Source: Bacteroidales bacterium (GTDB lineage Bacteria; Bacteroidota; Bacteroidia; Bacteroidales; UBA932). From it: a stretch of 6,641 nt of DNA. Shown piece by piece: positions 1-5,693 of this stretch. The notes below the pieces were generated by a model. That model saw nothing but the letters and a program-made list of their open reading frames with translations, made no database searches and had not been told where the DNA came from. The stretch lies in assembly GCA_017555925.1 (NCBI GenBank), contig JAFZFL010000139.1, positions 1 through 6,641 on the forward strand. Direction: 5' to 3'. Numbering within the stretch: the first letter of the stretch is position 1; every line of letters starts with the position of its first letter. A program made the translations under genes and the position numbers.

Positions 1-1171
1 GACTGACCACTCCCGCTGCCGCATATTGGGGAATCATAAATCCGGAGTTTAATCCGGGCTTGGCAACAAGGAATGAAGGGAGCGAGCGTTTTCCACTTAT
101 CAACTGATAAGTTCTTCTTTCTGAAATACTTCCAATTTCTGAAATGGCAATGGCAAGAAAATCGAGATTAATAGCCAAAGGTTCTCCATGGAAATTGCCT
201 GCAGAAACAACCATATCCTCATCAGGCAACACTGTAGGGTTATCTGTTGCACTGTTCAATTCTGTTACAAAAATCTCTTCAATGTATCTTAAAGCATCTT
301 TTACCGCACCATGTACTTGAGGCACACATCTGAATGAATAAGGATCCTGCACATGTTGTTTTGGCTGTTCAATTATTTGGCTTCCCTCAAGATAATTCAA
401 AATATTCTTGGCAGTCTCCATCTGTCCAGAATGAGGCCTTACAGCATGCACGCCAGGAGTAAAAGGCTCTTTTCTGCCATCAAAAGCATCTATAGAGAGG
501 GCAGCAATTTTATCTGCTATTCCCGACAATTTTTTAGCCTTTCTGATATTCCATATTGCAAATGAGAGCATGAATTGTGTGCCATTAAGAAGTGCCAAAC
601 CCTCTTTTGAAGCCAATGTTAATGGTTGCCAACCGAATTTGTCATTTATTTCTGATGCAGGATACTTCTTGCCCTGATAATTCACCTCACCGAGTCCGAG
701 TAACGGCAGACACATGTTGGCAAGAGGAGCAAGATCGCCCGATGCTCCTAATGAACCTTGCTGATATACAACAGGATAAACCTCATTATTGAAAAAATCT
801 ACAAGACGCTCTACTGTTTGAAGCCTTACACCTGAATATCCATACGACAGCGATTTTATTTTAAAAGCAAGCATAAGTCTTACTATCTCCTGCGGCACCT
901 CCTCGCCTAAAGAACATGCATGTGACATTACCAGGTTCTTTTGCAAAGCGCTCAGATCATCTGCTCCTATTGAGACATTGCATAAAGATCCGAATCCTGT
1001 TGTAATGCCATAGATAGGTTCTCTTTGATTCTTCATTCTATTATCCAGATAATCACGGCACTTGACAATTCTTGCTGCGGCTTCCGGGCCTAATACAATT
1101 TTTGTATTTTCATCAAACAATACTTCAACATCATTTAATGAATGAAAACTCTTATCTATATTAAATTCCAT
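1..1171 (-). CDS. hutH: Histidine ammonia-lyase, 3' end beyond the window
   Basis: This enzyme removes ammonia from L-histidine to give trans-urocanate, the first step of histidine degradation in the cytoplasm. Reading the minus strand from ATG 1171-1169 gives 390 uninterrupted residues running off the left edge. The family is about 500 residues long, so roughly 110 C-terminal residues are outside. The Ala-Ser-Gly triad that cyclises into the MIO cofactor is at residues 143-145 (GSLGASGDLAP). Other family active-site motifs are present: YGITTGFG with Tyr54, SHA with His84, LLNGTQ with Asn196, QDPYSFR with Tyr278 and Arg281, and NFHGEP with Phe327 and His328. The Ser-His pair at 83-84 favours histidine over tyrosine or phenylalanine as substrate (family knowledge). 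Other hut genes would lie to the left, outside the window; the divergent right-hand neighbour is unrelated. The start follows a TAnnTTTG element by about 44 bases. I see no frameshift or missing catalytic residue. Confidence 0.96.
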   Translation of the reverse strand, partial: MEFNIDKSFHSLNDVEVLFDENTKIVLGPEAAARIVKCRDYLDNRMKNQREPIYGITTGFGSLCNVSIGADDLSALQKNLVMSHACSLGEEVPQEIVRLMLAFKIKSLSYGYSGVRLQTVERLVDFFNNEVYPVVYQQGSLGASGDLAPLANMCLPLLGLGEVNYQGKKYPASEINDKFGWQPLTLASKEGLALLNGTQFMLSFAIWNIRKAKKLSGIADKIAALSIDAFDGRKEPFTPGVHAVRPHSGQMETAKNILNYLEGSQIIEQPKQHVQDPYSFRCVPQVHGAVKDALRYIEEIFVTELNSATDNPTVLPDEDMVVSAGNFHGEPLAINLDFLAIAISEIGSISERRTYQLISGKRSLPSFLVAKPGLNSGFMIPQYAAAGVVS

Positions 1172-1214
1172 ATTTGTACTTTTAGATTATAGCGATACTT
1201 TATTAGACATTCAA

Positions 1215-1222
1215 CAAATATA
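1215..1222 (-). promoter_or_regulatory. Probable hutH promoter, Bacteroidota -7 element
   Basis: On the minus strand this reads TATATTTG, matching the TAnnTTTG -7 consensus of the Bacteroidota primary sigma factor. It lies 43 bases upstream of the hutH ATG, which leaves a leader of about 35-40 nt. A well-spaced TTG -33 element is not evident: the nearest TTG is only 14 bases upstream of the -7, so the assignment rests on the -7 alone. No operator-like dyad for a Hut repressor was recognised in the AT-rich region 1172-1292. Confidence 0.5.
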
Positions 1223-1285
1223 CAAAATAATGATAACAATTTTATTATTTATCTGATATTTTTATAAAAGATTACATTAATTTTA

Positions 1286-1293
1286 TAATTTTG
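1286..1293 (+). promoter_or_regulatory. Probable promoter of the first serine hydrolase lipoprotein
   Basis: The sequence TAATTTTG fits the TAnnTTTG -7 consensus. Its last G is also the first base of an upstream in-frame GTG at 1293. Transcription would start a few bases downstream, near 1298-1301, so that GTG could not be translated. This supports the ATG at 1329 as the real start, with a leader of about 30 nt. The -33 position (around 1262-1266) is plain A/T with no TTG. Confidence 0.5.
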
Positions 1294-1328
1294 TGCGAAT
1301 AATTTTTGAACAAAAAAACCATTCAGAT

Positions 1329-2759
1329 ATGTTACAAAACTTAAAAAATTACATTCTTGTACTTCTTTCTACCAGTATGCTTTTGGCAGGCTGTTCCGGT
1401 GGTAATGATGAACCGTCGGGAAGCGAAATAAATCCTAATGACAACTCCCTTAAAAGTCTTTCATTCCTTAAAGAAAGCAATGCCGGGTTACCACAGAACT
1501 ATACATGCGCACAGGATAACCAGACTTTATATGTCACTCTTCCCGACGGAATAGATTTGACCAAATTGGTTCCCACTTTTGTTATTGCAGAAGGTGCCAC
1601 ACTATCAGTGAACAATGCGCAGGTTGAAAACGGCAAAACGTCTGTAGACTTCAGCAACACAACAAAACTGGTTATAAAATCGCAGAGCGGACTCACAAGA
1701 ACATATATGGTACTTGCAAAGAATGGCGATCCAAAGATTGACCAAATGGTGTACTCTTACATGATAAAACATGATGTACCAGGAGTTTCCCTTGCAATAA
1801 GCAAAGATGAATCTCTTGTATATAAAGCAGCTTACGGCTTTGCAGATGTTTCTAAGGAAGAGCGAGTTACAAGCGACTATATGTTCAGATTGGCAAGTAT
1901 GTCAAAACAGCACACTTCAATTGCCATAATGAAGCTCTTTGAGGAGGGCAAGCTTTCATTAAATGATTGTGTTTTTGGCAAAGATGGTATTTTGGGTGAA
2001 ATGCTTGGAGACAATATAAAAGATTCCAGAGCAAGACATATTACCGTACAGCAACTCCTTGAGCATACCAGCGGATACTCTGTTGACAATATTTTTGGCG
2101 GATTGAGCAGATACTCTGGAATGACATTGAAAGATCGTATGGTTTACCTTCTTGAGAATGAGTCGCTTGCTTATACCCCAGGCACAACACACAAATATAA
2201 TAATTTTGGTTTCAGCGCTTTAGGATTAGTTGTAGAGGCTGTTTCAGGTAAAGATTTTGAGACATACCTTAAAGAGGACATCTATTCACACTCCAAAGAG
2301 TCAATAACCAATATTCGTGGTGGTAAAAATGATGCAGGAAACCGCTTTGCAAATGAGGTTGTATATTATGCCCAAGGATCTAAAGATGCATATGGAAATA
2401 ATGTTGAAGTAGGTATAGCTGCAGGTGGTATTATTGCAAGTGCTCCAGATCTTATGAAATTGATGAATATGGTTGATTATGGTACAAATGTACCTGATTT
2501 GCTTAAAGAGGAGACATTGGATATAATGTATAAGGCATCTGAAGCCAATAACAGATATGCATTGGGTTGGAGAGTAAATTATCCATATATAACAAGCTGG
2601 GCATCATACCACGGTGGAACATTAGCCGGCGTATGTCCAATTTGGGCGCGTGGACACAATAATGTAAACGGCGTCATTCTATGCAACTCACGCAGCTATG
2701 ATATGGATATTGATGATGATTTGTGGTATATGCTTGAAGATATACGAACAATGTTCTAA
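1329..2759 (+). CDS. Lipoprotein serine hydrolase (class C beta-lactamase-like) with N-terminal Ig-like domain
   Basis: The 476-residue product is a probable envelope lipoprotein. Residues 1-22 are a type II signal peptide with lipobox LLAGC, Cys22 being the lipidated residue, followed by a short polar linker (SGGNDEPSGS). Residues about 38-131 form a beta-rich domain with LVPTFVIAEGA and a VDFSN turn; these resemble the Ig-like N-terminal domains (DUF5018 type) of Bacteroidota lipoproteins. Residues about 135-476 are the beta-lactamase/CubicO fold: nucleophile motif S190-M-S-K193, second motif Y290-N-N292, and HGG at 428-430 in place of KTG. Members of this fold include D-aminopeptidases, esterases, DD-peptidases and class C beta-lactamases. 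All three catalytic motifs are intact, so activity is likely but the substrate is unknown. I chose ATG 1329 over GTG 1293 because it puts the signal peptide at the N terminus and the GTG overlaps the promoter. It appears monocistronic, with a strong terminator 38 bases after the stop. Confidence 0.9.
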   Translation: MLQNLKNYILVLLSTSMLLAGCSGGNDEPSGSEINPNDNSLKSLSFLKESNAGLPQNYTCAQDNQTLYVTLPDGIDLTKLVPTFVIAEGATLSVNNAQVENGKTSVDFSNTTKLVIKSQSGLTRTYMVLAKNGDPKIDQMVYSYMIKHDVPGVSLAISKDESLVYKAAYGFADVSKEERVTSDYMFRLASMSKQHTSIAIMKLFEEGKLSLNDCVFGKDGILGEMLGDNIKDSRARHITVQQLLEHTSGYSVDNIFGGLSRYSGMTLKDRMVYLLENESLAYTPGTTHKYNNFGFSALGLVVEAVSGKDFETYLKEDIYSHSKESITNIRGGKNDAGNRFANEVVYYAQGSKDAYGNNVEVGIAAGGIIASAPDLMKLMNMVDYGTNVPDLLKEETLDIMYKASEANNRYALGWRVNYPYITSWASYHGGTLAGVCPIWARGHNNVNGVILCNSRSYDMDIDDDLWYMLEDIRTMF

Positions 2760-2797
2760 GAGATATTCCAAATATATTATAATATAAAAGACGTTAG

Positions 2798-2830
2798 AAA
2801 CCGGGTCACATCAAGTTGATCCGGTTTTTT
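2798..2830 (+). terminator. Intrinsic terminator of the first serine hydrolase gene
   Basis: An 11-bp stem (2798-2808 with 2817-2827, one G-T wobble, core AACCGG/CCGGTT) encloses an 8-base loop and runs into a T tract at 2825-2830. It begins 38 bases after the stop codon at 2759 and separates this gene from everything to the right. Confidence 0.88.
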
Positions 2831-2934
2831 ATTGCCATTCTCTACTTGCGCTCATCAGAATGCTGGCAACAATTATCTGTCTAAAATAGCTCTTGTTTAA
2901 ACACCTCTCTTTTATCTACCTCATAAAGGTTTGA

Positions 2935-3099
2935 TTAGGTTTGCAAGAGCAAATTGATGCTTTGAAAGCATCTGTTGCAAGTTTGCAAAGTGCAATTGAT
3001 AACGGTGAAAAAGGTGAGAAAGGTGACCAAGGCGAGAAAGGTGAGAATAAAGATGCTGCTGCAATGCAGGCAGAGGGTGTTATCAATATTACTAAATAA
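2935..3099 (+). pseudogene. 3' remnant of a coiled-coil/collagen-like protein gene
   Basis: An open frame runs from just after a TGA (2932-2934) to the TAA at 3097-3099, with no upstream ATG and no signal peptide. From TTG 2941 it reads as 52 codons. The first about 20 residues have hydrophobics at heptad spacing (Leu1, Ile5, Leu8, Val12, Leu15, Ile19), a classic short coiled coil. Next come five Gly-X-Y triplets at 3004-3048 (GEK, GEK, GDQ, GEK, GEN), then a tail ending GVINITK. Bacteroidota lipoproteins often join an N-terminal coiled coil to a short GDKGDKG collagen-like stretch, so this looks like a piece of such a gene whose 5' part is lost. A terminator follows directly, as for a real gene end. 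It could instead be a short protein starting at TTG 2941, but without a secretion signal I think that less likely. The fragment and its motifs are seen; the decay is inferred. Confidence 0.6.
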
Positions 3100-3121
3100 T
3101 TTGATAATTAATCCAATAATT

Positions 3122-3152
3122 GAAAGGCTTCCGAAAGAGAGCCTTTCTTTTT
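3122..3152 (+). terminator. Intrinsic terminator after the collagen-like remnant
   Basis: An 8-bp perfect stem (GAAAGGCT at 3122-3129 with AGCCTTTC at 3140-3147) encloses a 10-base loop and is followed by five T at 3148-3152. It lies 22 bases after the remnant's stop and just before the promoter of the second hydrolase, so it would block read-through into that gene. Confidence 0.8.
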
Positions 3153-3172
3153 ATTCCATAAGGGATATCTTA

Positions 3173-3203
3173 TTGTTCCATATAATTAGATTTTCTAACT
3201 TTG
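3173..3203 (+). promoter_or_regulatory. Promoter of the second hydrolase/propeller operon
   Basis: TTG at 3173-3175 is followed after 20 bases by TAACTTTG at 3196-3203. This is a good match in sequence and spacing to the Bacteroidota -33/-7 promoter (TTG, about 20 nt, TAnnTTTG). The predicted transcription start is about 3208-3211, leaving a short A-rich leader of about 25 nt before ATG 3234 and no Shine-Dalgarno sequence. A TTG codon at 3201 lies within the -7 element and so cannot be the translation start. Confidence 0.75.
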
Positions 3204-3233
3204 TATTCAGGAAAAATTATAAAATCAATCTAT

Positions 3234-4481
3234 ATGAAGAGAAACTTTTTATCTGTTGCGTTTGCGCTGTGCGCACTATTTGTTTTAAATGCAGCAACAT
3301 CATGTTCAAGCGCTAGCCAGTCATCTGCACAATCTATCCAACGTGTAACACCTCAATCAGTGGGTATGGATCCTGAAAGATTGGCTAAAGTTGATGACAT
3401 TATCAATGCATCTATTGAAAACAAGGAGATTCCTGGAGCTGTTCTTGCTGTTGTTAAGGATGGCAAACTTGCCTATATTAAGGCATACGGAAATAAAAGT
3501 GTATATCCGGAGGTTGTTCCTATGACAGAAGATGTTGTTTTTGACCTTGCATCGTGCAGTAAAGTAGTTGGCACAGCAATGTCCATGGCTCATCTTATGG
3601 AGAGAGGCGGCTTTAGATTGAATGACAGAGTTGATATGTATATTCCTGGATTCCAGCCATACATAGACCCTGTAACAAAAGAGAGTGTAAACATTAGAAT
3701 CATTGACCTTCTTACACACTCTTCAGGACTTCCGCCATACGTTTCACCGGAGATTGTAATCAAAAAATGTGGAGTTGCAGATCCTGATTCATTGATGAAC
3801 TATATATGCTCAATGCCAAGGGATTTCAAACCAACCACACAATTCCAATACAGTTGCTTGAACTTCATCACATTGCAAAATATTCTACAAAATATTACAG
3901 GCAAAAAGATAAGCGAGTATGCCCAGGAGAATATCTTTGACTATTTGGGCATGAAACACACAACATATAGCCCTAAGGCTACGAATAACGAGGAGGTAAT
4001 GAAGTTAGTTGCCCCTACAGAGAAACAGCCGGACGGTTCAGTATTATTGGGAGAGGTGCATGACCCGCTTGCAAGAGTGATGAACTACGGAAACTCAGGC
4101 AATGCCGGCGTATTCTCAAATGCAGAAGATTTGGCTATTCTTGCCGCAGCACTTATGAATGATGGTGAGTTCAACGGCAAACATATCCTTGGCAAACATA
4201 CTGTAGAGACAATGACACGCGTACCCGATGACCTTAAACATATTGGATGCTCACTCGGATGGCATAATCATACTCCATACGCTTCAAACAATGGAAACAT
4301 ATTCCATCCTACACGCACATTCGGCCATACAGGATATACCGGAACATCTTTTATTGTTGACCCTGTTGCCAAAACAGCTGTAATTCTTTTGGCCCATAGA
4401 GTTCACCCTGAGGATAAAGGTGGAGTTGTAAGATTGAGATCCCTTGTTGCCAATGTAGTTGCAGGTTCAATTATTGAATAA
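3234..4481 (+). CDS. Lipoprotein serine hydrolase (beta-lactamase/CubicO family)
   Basis: This is a 415-residue probable envelope lipoprotein. A Lys-Arg-led hydrophobic signal peptide ends in lipobox ATSC with Cys24. A Ser/Gln-rich linker leads into a single catalytic domain from about residue 37. Family motifs: TPQSVGMDPERL at 39-50, PGAVLAVVKDGK at 67-78, nucleophile motif S107-C-S-K110 in FDLASCSKVVGT, LLTHSSGLP at 159-167, VHDP at 275-278, SGNAGVFSNAEDL at 288-300, and HTGYTG at 365-370 as the third motif. The second motif reads Y206-S-C rather than the usual Tyr-x-Asn. The HTG-x-TG form and VHDP stretch place it with YfeW-like and GH3-associated serine hydrolases rather than true antibiotic beta-lactamases (recalled family knowledge). 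ATG 3234 is chosen because it begins the signal peptide and lies downstream of the promoter. The next gene starts 12 bases after the stop, so the two are probably co-transcribed. The substrate is unknown. Confidence 0.9.
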   Translation: MKRNFLSVAFALCALFVLNAATSCSSASQSSAQSIQRVTPQSVGMDPERLAKVDDIINASIENKEIPGAVLAVVKDGKLAYIKAYGNKSVYPEVVPMTEDVVFDLASCSKVVGTAMSMAHLMERGGFRLNDRVDMYIPGFQPYIDPVTKESVNIRIIDLLTHSSGLPPYVSPEIVIKKCGVADPDSLMNYICSMPRDFKPTTQFQYSCLNFITLQNILQNITGKKISEYAQENIFDYLGMKHTTYSPKATNNEEVMKLVAPTEKQPDGSVLLGEVHDPLARVMNYGNSGNAGVFSNAEDLAILAAALMNDGEFNGKHILGKHTVETMTRVPDDLKHIGCSLGWHNHTPYASNNGNIFHPTRTFGHTGYTGTSFIVDPVAKTAVILLAHRVHPEDKGGVVRLRSLVANVVAGSIIE

Positions 4482-4493
4482 GATATTGGGCAG

Positions 4494-5693
4494 ATGAACA
4501 GATTGGTGCTTCTTGCCATTACATTAATATCTTTACTGTCGGGATGCGAACAGGAGATTATTCCTGTAAGGAATATAACGTTTGATATTAGCGGACTGTC
4601 ATTAAATATTGACAGTTCCGCTATTATCACACCTGTTTTTGAACCTGAAGGCGCTTATGACAGGGTTGAATGGAGCAGCAGGAGTCCACATATTGCAAGC
4701 GTGGATGAATATGGAAAGGTTACTGCCCATCAGCTGGGACGCACCACAATTACAGCAACTGTCAATAACAATATAGCCACATGCGATGTTGATGTGATAC
4801 CACATATCTATTCATCGGGAACCAAAGTGGTGCTTGATGGAACAAATGTTTTATATACAGTCAATGAGCACACTAAAGTGAGGGCAGACCAGGAACTTAA
4901 CGTATATACCGCCAGCGGAGTCTCAACCGGAACAATGCAGGTATCGTATAAGGTATACAAAATCGGCAAGGTTTTATACACTCTGCACAACTCTACTCCC
5001 AATTCCGATCTGACAGCCTTTGAACTCATTGACCGGAATTTATACACAGTTATTGACGTTCATGACATTCAGAGCTCATCATATTCGTCATCAAGAGTGT
5101 ACAAGAATGGAAAACTTTACCACTTGTTCAGTGTGCCCTATAGCGATATAAGCATAAAGTCTGTTTTTGCAGATAAGGGCGATGTATATTGCGGTGGCTA
5201 CATTTATGATGGCAGACATACGGCAACCATATGGAAAAACAAAGAGGTGCTGTACACTCTGCATAACTCGCCCTACTCATCATGGGTAAAATCTATTGCT
5301 ACAGATGGAAACGATATCTATTCTCTGGTTTGTACCAATGATTTGAATCGGAACAACCTCTATTATGTATATAAGAACGACACCCCTATTTTCTTCACCG
5401 ACAAATACACCCAATGCACAAATCTCATTGTAAAAGAGGGACACTATTATCTTGTTCTTGGTACTCCAGCACAAATCACAATATTTGTTGACGGTGTTGC
5501 CGGAAAGATCCTTGACAGGAGCAAACTCGATAAAACAGCCTCACTTTTTCTATATGAATCTGTCCTGTGCGGTGACGACCTCTATACACTGGCCCTTTGC
5601 GGATTGCAGCCTGCAATATGGAGAAACCAGGAGATCATGTACACATTCGGTAAAGAGTATATGTACCTTGAATCTCTCTATGCAGTTCCTTAA
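4494..5693 (+). CDS. Lipoprotein with BIG2-like Ig domain and probable beta-propeller repeats
   Basis: The product is 399 residues, with signal peptide 1-18 and lipobox LLSGC (Cys18). Residues about 26-103 look like a bacterial Ig-like group 2 (BIG2) domain: a PVFEPEGA strand, then VEWSSRSPHIASVDEYGKV and GRTTITATV. The rest, about 106-399, contains a recurring motif of the form [VI]-x-K-[ND]-G-x-x-LYTL. Copies begin near residues 111, 153, 201, 245, 291, 329 and 374, each about 38-48 residues after the last, usually after a GD-[DLV]-Y turn. Seven such units suggest a seven-bladed beta-propeller. No catalytic motif is visible, so a binding or scaffold role at the cell surface is inferred. It follows the serine hydrolase by 12 bases without an obvious promoter of its own, implying one operon. 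Its stop codon overlaps that of convergent aroC, and no terminator fits between them. I do not recognise a named family for the whole protein. Confidence 0.87.
   Translation: MNRLVLLAITLISLLSGCEQEIIPVRNITFDISGLSLNIDSSAIITPVFEPEGAYDRVEWSSRSPHIASVDEYGKVTAHQLGRTTITATVNNNIATCDVDVIPHIYSSGTKVVLDGTNVLYTVNEHTKVRADQELNVYTASGVSTGTMQVSYKVYKIGKVLYTLHNSTPNSDLTAFELIDRNLYTVIDVHDIQSSSYSSSRVYKNGKLYHLFSVPYSDISIKSVFADKGDVYCGGYIYDGRHTATIWKNKEVLYTLHNSPYSSWVKSIATDGNDIYSLVCTNDLNRNNLYYVYKNDTPIFFTDKYTQCTNLIVKEGHYYLVLGTPAQITIFVDGVAGKILDRSKLDKTASLFLYESVLCGDDLYTLALCGLQPAIWRNQEIMYTFGKEYMYLESLYAVP
4968..5270 (+). repeat. Near-identical DNA copies of the propeller motif
   Basis: The segments encoding VLYTLHNS at 4971-4994 and 5247-5270 share tacactctgca-aactc with one changed base inside that core. 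They lie 276 bases apart, two propeller units. Other copies of the motif in the gene are conserved only at protein level. This suggests recent blade duplication or strong local constraint. Confidence 0.6.

Larger units (their letters stand above)
2831..3195. other. Intergenic spacer between the two hydrolase units
   Basis: Apart from the collagen-like remnant and its terminator, nothing recognisable was found. Bases 2831-2931 contain no sustained open frame, RNA-like fold, IS end or direct repeat that I can see. A TAGGTTTG at 2936-2943 matches the -7 consensus but falls inside the remnant and has no TTG at the right distance, so it is probably chance. Confidence 0.5.

Noticed and set aside
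353..792. Plus-strand frames opposite hutH
   Set aside because: The minus strand encodes an uninterrupted, motif-complete histidine ammonia-lyase; the plus-strand frames have no recognisable features and are shadows.
2936..2943. TAGGTTTG as a promoter driving the collagen-like remnant
   Set aside because: It has no TTG at -33 spacing, lies inside the remnant's frame, and is followed by no good start codon with a sensible product.
2975..3316. 113-residue frame across the spacer and into hydrolase 2
   Set aside because: It is out of frame with the collagen-like remnant and with the hydrolase, crosses a terminator and a promoter, and its Lys/Val-rich start is the Gly-X-Y repeat read in the wrong frame.
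1329..4481. Calling the two hydrolases antibiotic-resistance beta-lactamases
   Set aside because: They have the SxxK fold but HGG or HTG third motifs and divergent second motifs. Most such lipoproteins are esterases or peptidases, and nothing in the sequence shows beta-lactam hydrolysis.
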